Shown one piece after another: positions 1 through 8,082 of a stretch of DNA of 64,000 nt. Under the pieces are notes generated by a model, which worked only from the letters and a program-made list of their open reading frames with translations, was not told the origin of the DNA and made no database searches. Each line of letters begins with the position of its first letter. The stretch's first letter is position 1. Both the position numbers and the translations under genes were made by a program. This DNA is from Subtercola boreus (GTDB lineage Bacteria; Actinomycetota; Actinomycetes; Actinomycetales; Microbacteriaceae): contig NZ_VFOO01000001.1 of the NCBI RefSeq assembly GCF_006716115.1, forward strand, positions 3,162,001 through 3,226,000. Reading direction: 5' to 3'.

Positions 1-8
1 CCCTCCCG

Positions 9-365
9 GTGCTGGCCAAAACCGCTCGCGTGACGACAGCAGACGAATACCGTTCTGCCGTCCGTCGCGGTGCCAGATTCTCGGGGCCGAACACGGTGAC
101 ATACGTGCACCGTGAAGATTCGGCCGGCCATCGGGATGGTTCGCCGGCACGATTCGGTTTCATCGTCTCGAAAGCGGTTGGTGTCGCAGTGACACGCAAC
201 CGCATTCGGCGACGGTTGAAGGCGGTCTGCTATTCGCTCCAGTCCACGGTCGAGCCGGGCATCGATATCGTCATCCGGGCGCTTCCGAGTGCCGCGACAT
301 CCAGTTTCGCCTCGCTCGAACGTGAAGTGACCCGTTCGTTCGCCAAGGCGAAGGTGTTGTCGTGA
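9..365 (+). CDS. rnpA: Ribonuclease P protein component
   Basis: Protein subunit of RNase P, which helps the catalytic RNA trim 5' leaders from pre-tRNAs. The 118-residue product has the usual family length and carries the family signature RNRIRRRLK at about residues 63-71. The GTG at base 9 gives an N-terminus (MLAKTARVTTADEYR) like other actinobacterial RnpA proteins, so the gene looks complete, although only eight upstream bases are visible and the ribosome binding site cannot be judged. It overlaps yidD by four bases (GTGA), the classic rpmH-rnpA-yidD-yidC order. rpmH and oriC would lie to the left, outside the window. Confidence 0.95.
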   Translation: MLAKTARVTTADEYRSAVRRGARFSGPNTVTYVHREDSAGHRDGSPARFGFIVSKAVGVAVTRNRIRRRLKAVCYSLQSTVEPGIDIVIRALPSAATSSFASLEREVTRSFAKAKVLS

Positions 366-718
366 GTTCCTTAGCGGCTGGCCAGGGCGTGTCGGCCCTG
401 TCGGTCATCCGTCTCTTGGCGATCGGCGTCTATCTCCTGCCGCGGAATGCTGCCGTTCTGCTGTTGAAGCTCTACCGGGCGGTCATCTCGCCGCTCTACG
501 GTGATGTCTGCCGGTACTACCCTTCATGTTCGTCGTATACCCTGCAAGCGATCCAACAGCGGGGAATCCTGCTGGGAATCGCCCTCGGTCTGTACCGCCT
601 CGTGCGCTGCCACCCGTGGGCGGCCGGCGGGATCGATGATGTTCCCCGCCCCCGCACGCAACACTTCCGTGTCACCAGATTCGGTTTCGTCGTAGCCAGT
701 AGCCACGGAAAGGGCTAA
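362..718 (+). CDS. yidD: YidD, membrane protein insertion efficiency factor
   Basis: Small membrane-associated protein that assists YidC/Sec-dependent insertion of inner-membrane proteins. The family core is clear: a hydrophobic helix (about residues 14-37), then YRAVISPLYG, the conserved cysteines near residues 50, 56 and 83 (DVCRYYPSCSSY, VRCHPW), and HPWAAGGIDDVP. The GTG start overlaps the rnpA stop, so translation is probably coupled, and yidC follows after 8 bases. The N-terminus is somewhat longer than in short homologues; a later start inside the hydrophobic stretch is less likely. Confidence 0.93.
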   Translation: MSSLAAGQGVSALSVIRLLAIGVYLLPRNAAVLLLKLYRAVISPLYGDVCRYYPSCSSYTLQAIQQRGILLGIALGLYRLVRCHPWAAGGIDDVPRPRTQHFRVTRFGFVVASSHGKG

Positions 719-726
719 TCCGAAGC

Positions 727-1701
727 ATGGACATCCCCGGTTTCATCAGCACCATCCTCTGGCCCATCAAGTGGGTCGTCGAGGGACTGCTCGTGCTCTT
801 CCACACCGTGCTCACAGGGCTCGGGATGGATCCTGCCGAGGGTCTCACCTGGGTTCTGTCGATCGTCGGAATGGTGTTGGTCATCCGTGCTGCCCTGATT
901 CCGATCTTCGTGCGCCAGATCAAGAGCCAGCGCAAGATGCTCGAAGTCGCGCCACAGCTGAAGAAGATCCAGGACAAGTACAAGGGCAAGAAGGACCAGT
1001 TCTCCCGCGAGGCCATGTCGCGCGAGACGATGGAGCTCTACAAGAAGACCGGTACGAACCCTCTGAGTTCGTGTCTTCCGCTGCTCCTCCAGATGCCGAT
1101 CTTCTTCTCACTGTTCTCTGTGCTGAATGACGCCCAGAAGGGCACGGCCGGCGTCTTCTGGCTGAACTCCGACCTGGCCCTGCAGTTCGGAAACGCGAAG
1201 CTCTTCGGTGTTGCACCTCTGCACGAGAGCTTCCAGCAAGCCACCGTGACGGGTGATGTCGCCGTCATGATCATCGCGGTCATCATGGTGGTCCTGATGA
1301 CCGGTTCGCAGTTCATCACGCAGCTGCAGATCATGTCGCGCAACCAGTCCCCGGAGGCCAAGAACAGCCCGATGTTCAAGCAGCAGCGCATCCTGCTGTA
1401 CATCCTTCCGCTCGTCTTCGCGTTCTCCGGCTTCAGCTTCCCGCTCGGTGTCATGTTCTACTGGCTGACCTCGAACTTCTGGACGATGGGCCAGCAGTTC
1501 CTGGTGATCCGCAACATGCCGACACCGGGCAGTGAGGCTGCCAAGGCCCGCGAAATGCGGTTGGCGAAAAAGGGTAAATTGAACATCGCGACCGCCGCTG
1601 ACGGCACCGTGAACCATGTTGTTCTCGAGGCGCCGAAGACGACGCAGCGTCAGCAGCCGGTCGGCAAGACCAGAGCGAAGAAGCAGGGTGAGAAGAAGTG
1701 A
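727..1701 (+). CDS. yidC: Membrane protein insertase YidC (Oxa1 family)
   Basis: Inserts and folds inner-membrane proteins with or without SecYEG. The 324-residue protein has the short Gram-positive-type architecture without the large proteobacterial periplasmic domain. It has several hydrophobic segments, a basic cytosolic loop (RQIKSQRKMLEVAPQLKKIQ), the family stretch NPLSSCLPLLLQMPIFFSLF, and a Lys/Arg-rich C-terminal tail (KTRAKKQGEKK) that could contact ribosomes. It lies between yidD and jag and its stop overlaps the jag start, so it is part of one operon. Confidence 0.96.
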   Translation: MDIPGFISTILWPIKWVVEGLLVLFHTVLTGLGMDPAEGLTWVLSIVGMVLVIRAALIPIFVRQIKSQRKMLEVAPQLKKIQDKYKGKKDQFSREAMSRETMELYKKTGTNPLSSCLPLLLQMPIFFSLFSVLNDAQKGTAGVFWLNSDLALQFGNAKLFGVAPLHESFQQATVTGDVAVMIIAVIMVVLMTGSQFITQLQIMSRNQSPEAKNSPMFKQQRILLYILPLVFAFSGFSFPLGVMFYWLTSNFWTMGQQFLVIRNMPTPGSEAAKAREMRLAKKGKLNIATAADGTVNHVVLEAPKTTQRQQPVGKTRAKKQGEKK

Positions 1702-2345
1702 GCGACGTGAGCGAGATCAGCACGACCGACATCGAGCAGGACGTCGTGTCCGACGGCGCTGCTGGACTGAATGACTCCGCTGTGGTGGACGGTGCGGCTG
1801 CGGTGGATGGTGCGGCTGAGTTGAATGGTACGGCTGAGCTGGACAGTGCGGCTGAGCCGGGTTCTGCGAAGTCGGATGCTGACCCGCACGCTCTCGAAGA
1901 CGAGGGCGACATCGCGGCGGACTACATCGAAGAGCTGCTCGACATCTGCGATCTCGACGGTGACATCGACATCGATGCCCGGGGCGGCAGAGCCTATGTC
2001 TCGGTCAATTCATCGGAAGACAGCAATCTCCGTCTGCTCTCCCAGCCCGACACCGTGCAGGCGCTACAGGAACTGACCCGTCTCGCAGTGCAGACTAAAA
2101 CTGGCGGCTTCTCGCGGCTGATCCTGGATGTCGGTGGGAGCCGCAAGATTCGGGAAGCAGAACTGGCGCGCCTGGTGGCCTCAGCCGTCGATCGCCTCGA
2201 AGTCGGTGGCGAGGCCAGCGTGGCACTCGACCCGATGTCCTCCTACGAGCGCAAGGTCGTTCATGACCTCGTTGCCGAGCGCGGCTTCGTGTCGAACTCG
2301 GAGGGCGAAGGTCGCGATCGCCACACGGTGATCACTGCGGCCTGA
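1698..2345 (+). CDS. jag: Jag/KhpB-like RNA-binding protein (KH and R3H domains)
   Basis: SpoIIIJ-associated (Jag/KhpB) RNA-binding protein of 215 residues. After an acidic, Ala-rich N-terminus comes a KH-type region (about residues 73-140), and the C-terminal R3H domain has the Arg-x3-His signature in SSYERKVVH. In other bacteria Jag/KhpB is linked to YidC and to cell elongation and division; that role is inferred here from family and position. The GTG start overlaps the yidC stop. Residues 30-53 consist of four near-identical hexapeptides encoded by an 18-bp tandem repeat, which sits outside the folded domains. Confidence 0.9.
   Translation: MSDVSEISTTDIEQDVVSDGAAGLNDSAVVDGAAAVDGAAELNGTAELDSAAEPGSAKSDADPHALEDEGDIAADYIEELLDICDLDGDIDIDARGGRAYVSVNSSEDSNLRLLSQPDTVQALQELTRLAVQTKTGGFSRLILDVGGSRKIREAELARLVASAVDRLEVGGEASVALDPMSSYERKVVHDLVAERGFVSNSEGEGRDRHTVITAA
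1785..1856 (+). repeat. In-frame 18-bp tandem repeat (4 copies) inside jag
   Basis: Four consecutive 18-bp units start at 1785, 1803, 1821 and 1839 and share a GGTGCGGCTGAG-like core. They encode VDGAAA, VDGAAE, LNGTAE and LDSAAE. The unit length is a multiple of three, so copy-number change would preserve the reading frame. The repeat lies in the disordered N-terminal part of Jag. Confidence 0.85.
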
Positions 2346-2362
2346 ATTGGATTTTCCAATTC
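2344..2362. other. Short perfect inverted repeat after jag
   Basis: An 8-bp arm (GAATTGGA) and its complement flank a TTT loop and overlap the jag stop codon. There is no T-run after it, so it is not a typical intrinsic terminator. It lies four bases before the first parS site. It may be a weak terminator or an RNA 3' end structure; the function is unknown. Confidence 0.4.
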
Positions 2363-2365
2363 AAT

Positions 2366-2381
2366 AGTTTCACGTGAAACA
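2366..2381. other. parS: parS centromere site 1
   Basis: AGTTTCACGTGAAACA matches the 16-bp consensus TGTTTCACGTGAAACA at 15 of 16 positions (first base differs) and keeps the CACGTG centre. ParB is known to nucleate on such sites near oriC and spread. The site lies in the 170-bp gap between jag and rsmG, about 1 kb upstream of parA. Confidence 0.9.
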
Positions 2382-2515
2382 GTCTGGCTTGCTTCAAGAA
2401 TCTGAGTCGCTTCAAAAGGCTGAGTTGATCCGAGAGACTGTGGCCCGACAGATTCTTGCCCCGACCCACCGCAGCGCCACCTGGGTCGTCAGATATGAAA
2501 GGTCGTCGGTGATCG

Positions 2516-3154
2516 ATGCCTGAGCTTCCTGAAGACCTCGAAGCAGAACCCAGCGTTGCCCCTGACCTGTTCGGTGACACGATCGCGAAGGCACGTCGTT
2601 TCACGGCAAACCTCGCTGTGCACGGGGAAGAGTACGGACTCATCGGTCCCCTGGAGCTGCCGCGTCTGTGGACCAGGCACATTCTGAATTGCGTGCTCGT
2701 GGCTCCCCTCCTCAACCCGGGTCGGGTTGGGGACATCGGCAGTGGCGCGGGTCTACCGGGTCTGGTCTTGGCAATAGCGCGACCCGATGTCGACTTTGTA
2801 CTCATCGAGCCCATGGAGCGCCGGGTCAAGTGGCTGAACGACCAATCAGCCGAACTCGAGCTGGGCAACGTGACTGTCATGCGCGGGCGGGCCGAGGATG
2901 TCGGCTTCACGGGTGGACTGGATCAGATCACTGCTCGTGCGGTCAGTGCGTTTGCGAAGCTCATCCCGATGTGCGCTCCCCTGCTCCGTCCTGACGGTGA
3001 ACTGGTGTTGATGAAGGGTGCTGGCGCTGCGGCGGAAATCGAAGCCGCCGCGAAGCAGATCAAGCGATTCAAGCTGACCGACGTCCAAGTGCGGGAACTC
3101 GGTACGGGCGTGCTCGACGATGTGACGCGGGTGATCACGGCTACGGTGCGTTGA
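2516..3154 (+). CDS. rsmG: 16S rRNA (guanine-N7) methyltransferase RsmG
   Basis: SAM-dependent enzyme that makes m7G527 in 16S rRNA (E. coli numbering); loss of it gives low-level streptomycin resistance in several species. The 212-residue protein has the RsmG fold. The SAM-binding glycine motif is VGDIGSGAGLPG (about residues 71-82), followed by the acidic ribose-binding strand VLIEPMERRVKWL and the conserved ITARAVSAFAKL stretch. The ATG at 2516 has an AAAGG 13 bases upstream, so its binding site is weak. The gene is flanked by the two parS sites, the usual position in actinobacteria. Confidence 0.95.
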   Translation: MPELPEDLEAEPSVAPDLFGDTIAKARRFTANLAVHGEEYGLIGPLELPRLWTRHILNCVLVAPLLNPGRVGDIGSGAGLPGLVLAIARPDVDFVLIEPMERRVKWLNDQSAELELGNVTVMRGRAEDVGFTGGLDQITARAVSAFAKLIPMCAPLLRPDGELVLMKGAGAAAEIEAAAKQIKRFKLTDVQVRELGTGVLDDVTRVITATVR

Positions 3155-3251
3155 CGAGTGCTTCTGCCTTCGTTGCACCGTGTGCACAGTGCGGCCAGAC
3201 ACGCCGCCCGACTACGCGTTTACGGACACAGCCGGTACCTTGGTTGAGGCA

Positions 3252-3267
3252 TGTTTCACGTGGAACA
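3252..3267. other. parS: parS centromere site 2
   Basis: TGTTTCACGTGGAACA matches the parS consensus at 15 of 16 positions (one A to G change in the right arm). It lies in the rsmG-parA gap, 92 bp before the parA start and 886 bp from site 1. ParB bound here could also influence the parA promoter; that is inference. Confidence 0.9.
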
Positions 3268-3358
3268 TAGCAACAAACCGCTTCCACCCGCTCGTCGTTA
3301 CCAATCCTCATAGCTACCACCCGTTCCATAATCACCACCCGTTCCACAGAGAGACCAC

Positions 3359-4270
3359 ATGACAAGCGAACCGATCGGCTACGACGCCTCGACACCGCTC
3401 GCGCGTGAAATCGCCGATCTCTCGCGCCGCCGTAAGGCTGCCGCAGCCGCAGAGTATCCTCTCCCCCGCCAGACTCGCGTGCTCACGATCGCGAATCAAA
3501 AGGGCGGCGTCGGTAAAACCACCACGACGGTGAATCTTGCGGCTGCAATGGCGAAATCGGGTGCGAAAGTACTGGTGGTGGATCTTGATCCTCAGGGCAA
3601 TGCTTCGACAGCTGTCGGAGCCGACCATCGCGCCGAAATACCCAGCGTGTACGACGTACTCATCCATGACACTCCGCTCGAAGATGTCGTGCAGAGAAGT
3701 GCAGAGTTCGAACGACTCTTCTGTGTGCCGGCCACGATCCACCTTGCGGGCGCCGAAATCGAGCTCGTACCCATGGTCGCCCGCGAACTGCGCCTGAGGG
3801 AGAGTCTCGATGGCTACCTCCGGCGCGCAGAAGAGGCTGGCGATCCCTACCACTACGTGTTCATCGACTGCCCGCCATCGCTCGGCCTCCTGACCATCAA
3901 TGCCTTCGTGGCCGCCCGGGAAGTGCTCATCCCGATCCAGTGCGAGTACTACGCGCTCGAAGGATTGAGCCAGCTTCTCTCCAACATCGCGCTCATCGAG
4001 AAGCACCTCAACCCGCACCTCGGGGTTTCGACCATTCTTTTGACCATGTACGACGGTCGGACCCGCCTGGCCACACAGGTTGCAGAGGATGTGCGAAATC
4101 ACTTCCCCTCCGAGACGCTCACAGCGATCATCCCCCGTACTGTGCGCATTTCGGAGGCGCCCAGCTACGGACAGACGGTCATCAGCTACGATCCGCAGTC
4201 GACAGGTGCACTCTCGTACCTCGAAGCCGCATCAGAAATTGCACGAAGAGGAGCAGAACAACATGGCTAA
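3359..4270 (+). CDS. parA: Chromosome partitioning ATPase ParA (Soj)
   Basis: Deviant Walker-type ATPase that drives origin segregation with ParB bound at parS. The 303-residue protein carries the P-loop KGGVGKTT at about residues 48-55, the Walker A' stretch VVDLDPQGNAST, and the Walker B region FIDCPPSLG. The N-terminal 40 residues are a basic, Ala-rich extension typical of actinobacterial ParA. The ATG at 3359 follows a purine-rich AGAGA. The gene overlaps parB by 8 bases. Confidence 0.97.
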   Translation: MTSEPIGYDASTPLAREIADLSRRRKAAAAAEYPLPRQTRVLTIANQKGGVGKTTTTVNLAAAMAKSGAKVLVVDLDPQGNASTAVGADHRAEIPSVYDVLIHDTPLEDVVQRSAEFERLFCVPATIHLAGAEIELVPMVARELRLRESLDGYLRRAEEAGDPYHYVFIDCPPSLGLLTINAFVAAREVLIPIQCEYYALEGLSQLLSNIALIEKHLNPHLGVSTILLTMYDGRTRLATQVAEDVRNHFPSETLTAIIPRTVRISEAPSYGQTVISYDPQSTGALSYLEAASEIARRGAEQHG

Positions 4271-5240
4271 CCCCAAAAGGACAGGACTCGGTCGGGGAAT
4301 CGGCTCCCTCATCCCCACACTCGACGAATCGCGCTCCGGAAGCCCAGTCGACGTCTTCTTCGCCGACCGGGGCGAGGCTGAGCCGGAACTGGTGTCCGTG
4401 CCGGGCGCACGCCTCGCGAGCCTCGACCCACAGAGTATCGTTCCGAATGCCAAGCAGCCCCGCACGGAATTCGACGCGGATGACCTCGCCGAGCTTGTCG
4501 CGTCCATCCGCGAGGTGGGCGTGCTCCAGCCGATCGTCGTACGCGAACTGACGAAGGTCGGCGCGGCCGAACAGCAGTACGAACTGGTCATGGGGGAGCG
4601 CCGGCTTCGGGCCAGCAAGGAACTCGGCCTCGAAACCATTCCCGCGGTGATCAAAGAGACCGCGGACGAGAACATGCTGCGGGATGCGTTGCTCGAGAAC
4701 CTACACCGGTCGCAGCTCAACCCGCTGGAAGAGGCGTCGGCCTACCAGCAGCTCCTGGCGGACTTCGACATCACGCAGGACCAGCTCGCAACGCGCATCG
4801 GACGGTCCCGCCCGCAGATCACGAACACGATCCGGCTCCTGAAGCTCCCCACCGCCGTGCAGAAGCGAGTGGCAGCGGGTGTTCTCAGCGCGGGCCATGC
4901 GCGTGCGATCCTCTCGGTGGTCGACGCCGATGAGATGAACCGTCTCGCCGAGAAGATCGTCAACGAGGATCTTTCCGTTCGTGCCGCGGAGGCCGTGGCA
5001 TCCAGAGCGCCGAAGTCGAAGCGGGTGCGCCCCACCGCCGGACGCCGCAACGATCACCTCGACGAGATCGCCGAGCGCCTCGGAGATCGCCTCAACACGC
5101 GGGTGAAAGTGAGCCTCGGGGCGACGAGGGGTCAGATTGTGATCGACTTCGCGACGATCCAGGATCTCAACCGGATCCTCGAAGAGATGGGCGAACCGAC
5201 TTTCGGAACGCAGGAACCTCGGGGACCACGCTTCCAGTAG
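4263..5240 (+). CDS. parB: Chromosome partitioning protein ParB (CTPase/DNA-binding)
   Basis: Binds parS and spreads as a CTP-dependent clamp, stimulating ParA. I chose the ATG at 4263 (MANPKRTGLGRGIGSLIP) because GAAGAGGAG ends 9 bases upstream and the N-terminus matches ParB proteins; the frame is open further upstream but that part lies within parA. The 325-residue product has the ParB/Srx box GERRLRAS (about 111-118) with the C-motif LLENLHRSQLNPLEEA, a helix-turn-helix region (QLATRIGRSRPQITN) and a C-terminal dimerisation domain. Confidence 0.97.
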   Translation: MANPKRTGLGRGIGSLIPTLDESRSGSPVDVFFADRGEAEPELVSVPGARLASLDPQSIVPNAKQPRTEFDADDLAELVASIREVGVLQPIVVRELTKVGAAEQQYELVMGERRLRASKELGLETIPAVIKETADENMLRDALLENLHRSQLNPLEEASAYQQLLADFDITQDQLATRIGRSRPQITNTIRLLKLPTAVQKRVAAGVLSAGHARAILSVVDADEMNRLAEKIVNEDLSVRAAEAVASRAPKSKRVRPTAGRRNDHLDEIAERLGDRLNTRVKVSLGATRGQIVIDFATIQDLNRILEEMGEPTFGTQEPRGPRFQ

Positions 5241-5245
5241 AGGGG

Positions 5246-6208
5246 TCAGCGGGCGTCGCGGATCGCGACCTCGCCGATCGCCTCATACACCGCGCCGAGG
5301 TCGAGCCCAGCAGCGAGGATCCCTTGCGGAACGAGAGAAGTCTCCGTCAGACCCGGGAGCACGTTCGCCTCGAGGAACCAGGGGGTACCCTCTGAATCGA
5401 TGATCAGGTCGATTCGGGAAAGGTGCCGGAGGCCGAGCGTCTGGTGGATGGCGAGGGCCGCTTCGGATGCCACTTCTGCCACCGAATCATCCAACCGCGC
5501 GGGCGTGAAGAACTGGGTCTCGCCGGCACTGTACCGCGCCTCGAAAGAGTAAACCCCTGATCGGGGCACGATTTCGACAGCAGGAAGAGCGAACGGACCC
5601 GACCCGGTGTCGATGACACCGATCGAGACTTCGGTGCCGAAGACCTTGCGTTCGATGAGCGCTGTTTCGCCGTAGGTGTAGGCGTCGACGACCGCACGCG
5701 GCAGATCTCCCGCTTCGGTGACCACGGTGACACCCTGCGCTGAACCACCCATCGCCGGCTTCACGACGACGGGTGTGCCGAGGTGCTGGAGTACCCCTTC
5801 GAGAACCTGCGTCGCACCGAGCTCGCGGAACGTCTCACGAGGAAGGGTGATCGACTCAGGCGTCTGGTACCCGGCGCGAGCCACCAGCACTTTCGCGGTT
5901 GGCTTGTGCCAAGCCAGTTGGGCGGCCGCGGCCTCAGATCCGACGTAGGCGAGGCCCTGGGCATCCAGAAGCGCTCGAAGCGACCCGTCTTCGCCGCTCG
6001 CACCGTGCAGCGCGGGCCAGACCAGGTCGGGAGACTGCGCGGCCAGCGACGCGAGGAGGGTGGAGTCGGGCTCGCGCATGGTCACCCGGTGACCACGAGA
6101 GATCAACGAATCGGCAACCCGCCGCCCGGACCGCAGCGATACGTCACGTTCGTGGGAGAGTCCCCCGGCCAGTACGACGACGGTTCGGGGTGCTGTGGTG
6201 TCGGTCAT
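5246..6208 (-). CDS. ddl: D-alanine--D-alanine ligase family protein
   Basis: ATP-grasp enzyme expected to make the D-Ala-D-Ala dipeptide of peptidoglycan. The 320-residue protein starts VVVLAGGLSHERDVSLRSG, the Ddl N-terminal motif. It continues with the ATP-binding VVKPAMGGSAQGV loop, the metal/ATP-binding stretch LIIDSEGTPWFLEANVLPG and the TSLVPQ end motif. It lies 2 bases after the upstream aminotransferase on the minus strand and converges with parB. A second, main ddl may exist elsewhere, so the substrate of this copy is inferred. Confidence 0.82.
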   Translation of the reverse strand: MTDTTAPRTVVVLAGGLSHERDVSLRSGRRVADSLISRGHRVTMREPDSTLLASLAAQSPDLVWPALHGASGEDGSLRALLDAQGLAYVGSEAAAAQLAWHKPTAKVLVARAGYQTPESITLPRETFRELGATQVLEGVLQHLGTPVVVKPAMGGSAQGVTVVTEAGDLPRAVVDAYTYGETALIERKVFGTEVSIGVIDTGSGPFALPAVEIVPRSGVYSFEARYSAGETQFFTPARLDDSVAEVASEAALAIHQTLGLRHLSRIDLIIDSEGTPWFLEANVLPGLTETSLVPQGILAAGLDLGAVYEAIGEVAIRDAR

Positions 6209-6210
6209 TG

Positions 6211-7533
6211 TCAGTCCATGTCTGGTGGTGGGGCAGAGAACGAGGGGGAAGTCCGGATGGTCGCGAGCGGACCCGTCGCGTGGAATGTCTCGAGCAGGTC
6301 GATCTCGCCGTTGATGACGGTGGTGAGCCGACGGATGCCGAGTTTGATCTGGTCGGGTGTCGGGTAGCAGTACGACAGCCGGATCTTGTTCCGCCCTCCG
6401 CCGTCTGCGTAGAACGCGGTGCCCGGCGTGTAGGCGACGAGCTCCTTCACCGCGCGGGGGAGCATCTGCTTGGTGTCGAGGTAGTCGGGCAGGGTGAGCC
6501 AGACGTAGAAACCGCCGTTGGGGTTGGTCCAGCTGAGCTCCGGCAGGTATTCGGTGAGAGCGGAGAGCATCGTGTTCTTCCGCTCTTCATAGACACCCCG
6601 GAAAGTGTTGATCTGACCTTTCCAGTCGGCCGTTTCGAGGTATTCGGAGATGACGAGCTGGCTGAAGGAGCTAGGGCAGAGGATCGCGGATTCTGCGGCC
6701 AGAACCAGCTTCTCCCGAATCGCATGCGGTGCGATTGCCCATCCGATGCGGAATCCGGGTGCCAGGGTCTTGGAAAACGAACCCAGGTAGATGACACCCT
6801 CGTCTTCGGTACTGCGGAGGGACTGGGGTGGCGGGCCATCGAAGTAGAGCAGGCCGTAGGGGTTGTCCTCGAGCACCAGGATGCCCTCCGACCGGCAGAT
6901 CTGCAGAACCTCTTCGCGGCGGGACGCGGAGAGTGTGACGCCGGCGGGGTTGTGGAAGTTGGGGATCGTGTAGAGGAACTTGATCGTACGACCGGACGCG
7001 CGCACGCGCGCGATCGCCTCCCGCAGGGCATCCGGAATCAGCCCGTCGTCGTCCATCAGCACATGCTCGATGTCGGCCTGGTACGAGCGGAAGACGCCGA
7101 TGGCCCCGACGTAGCTCGGCGCTTCGGCGAGGATCACATCGCCCGGATTGATGAAGAGCTTGGTGATCAGGTCGAGTGCCTGCTGGGAACCCGTCGTGAC
7201 GACGACATCGTCGACGCTGCCCCGGATGCCCTCCAGAGCCATCACTTCGAGGATGTGCTCGCGGAGCTTCGGTACGCCCTGCCCGGAGCCGTACTGCAGC
7301 GCGACGGGCCCCTGTTCGACCATGACACGATTCATGGCATCGATGACGAGTTCGCGGGGGAGGGCGGAGACGTAGGGCATCCCGCCGGCCAGGGAGACGA
7401 CCTCGGGCCGCGAGGCCACGGCGAACAGGGCCCGCACCTCGGAGACAGAGAGGCCGGCGGCCCGTTCTGCGTAGTTGTTGTACCAGGGATCGAGGTTGGT
7501 TCCCGATGACGACGGGGTGTTTTGGCTGCTCAC
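6211..7533 (-). CDS. PLP-dependent aminotransferase (class I/II, 2-aminoadipate/MocR-like fold)
   Basis: Fold-type I aminotransferase of about 440 residues. It has the early motif VVSLAGGMPY, the cofactor motif TTGSQQALDLI, IPNFHNPAG, and the PLP lysine in YLGSFSKTLAPGFRIGW. It resembles 2-aminoadipate and valine-pyruvate type transaminases, so the amino acid substrate cannot be assigned. I prefer the GTG at 7533 (MSSQNTPSS) because GGAAG lies 5 bases upstream and a TAGCAT -10-like hexamer sits about 28 bases upstream; the frame is open up to an ATG at 7563. It forms an operon with ddl. Confidence 0.85.
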   Translation of the reverse strand: MSSQNTPSSSGTNLDPWYNNYAERAAGLSVSEVRALFAVASRPEVVSLAGGMPYVSALPRELVIDAMNRVMVEQGPVALQYGSGQGVPKLREHILEVMALEGIRGSVDDVVVTTGSQQALDLITKLFINPGDVILAEAPSYVGAIGVFRSYQADIEHVLMDDDGLIPDALREAIARVRASGRTIKFLYTIPNFHNPAGVTLSASRREEVLQICRSEGILVLEDNPYGLLYFDGPPPQSLRSTEDEGVIYLGSFSKTLAPGFRIGWAIAPHAIREKLVLAAESAILCPSSFSQLVISEYLETADWKGQINTFRGVYEERKNTMLSALTEYLPELSWTNPNGGFYVWLTLPDYLDTKQMLPRAVKELVAYTPGTAFYADGGGRNKIRLSYCYPTPDQIKLGIRRLTTVINGEIDLLETFHATGPLATIRTSPSFSAPPPDMD

Positions 7534-7570
7534 GTGCACTTCCATCAAGAGGCGAAATTCCATGCTATCG

Positions 7571-7614
7571 AAAAAGAAAAAGGGTCCGGACCCACATCGT
7601 GTGGTCCGGACCCT
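7571..7614 (-). terminator. Intrinsic terminator of the trxB-trxA unit
   Basis: A 15-bp GC-rich stem (AGGGTCCGGACC arms, one bulged base) with a 3-base loop is followed on the minus strand by TTTTTCTTTTT. It lies between trxA and the downstream aminotransferase and should insulate the two transcription units. Confidence 0.92.
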
Positions 7615-7677
7615 GGAGCCGGGGGGAGCAGCTGTGCTGCCGGCCCCCGGGCCTGTGGTGCTGTCGTGACCCTCGCT

Positions 7678-8004
7678 CTAGGCGAGGTAGGCGGCCAGGT
7701 CGCTCTCGAGAGCGGCCTTCGGCTTGGCGCCGATGATGGTCTTGACGACCTCACCGCCGCGGTAGACCTTCATCGCGGGGATCGAGGTGATCTGGTACTT
7801 CGCCGCGGTCTGCGGGTTCTCGTCGACGTTCAGCTTGACGATCTTGATCTTGCTGGAGTGTTCGGAGGCGATCTGATCGAGGATCGGCGACACAGCGCGG
7901 CACGGGCCACACCATTCGGCCCAGAAGTCGACGAGGATCGTCTCGTCGGAGTTCAGAACGTCGGCTTCGAAGCTGGCATCGGTTACTGCGGAGGCACTTG
8001 ACAT
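7678..8004 (-). CDS. trxA: Thioredoxin
   Basis: Small redox protein that reduces protein disulfides and receives electrons from TrxB. The 108-residue protein is full length. Its active site WCGPC lies at residues 31-35, with the conserved Asp in VDFWAEWC and the cis-Pro region in TSIPAMKVY. It lies 78 bp downstream of trxB on the minus strand, the usual pairing, and is followed by a strong terminator. Confidence 0.97.
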   Translation of the reverse strand: MSSASAVTDASFEADVLNSDETILVDFWAEWCGPCRAVSPILDQIASEHSSKIKIVKLNVDENPQTAAKYQITSIPAMKVYRGGEVVKTIIGAKPKAALESDLAAYLA

Positions 8005-8082
8005 GGTGTTCTCACTTTCTTGTTGACAGAAAAAGGCTTTTGATCAGGGTTTTCAGATCAAGGTTTCAGGACTGGCGGCAGC

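Noticed and set aside
1-2000. oriC or dnaA inside the window
   Set aside because: No dnaA, dnaN or rpmH is present; gene order puts them left of base 1.
5899-7509. Long open frame antisense to ddl and the aminotransferase
   Set aside because: It mirrors two well-supported genes, has no family motif and arises from GC-rich third positions.
7531-7540. Other CACGTG occurrences as parS sites
   Set aside because: CACGTG at 7534 and at several coding positions lacks the GTTT/AAAC flanks.
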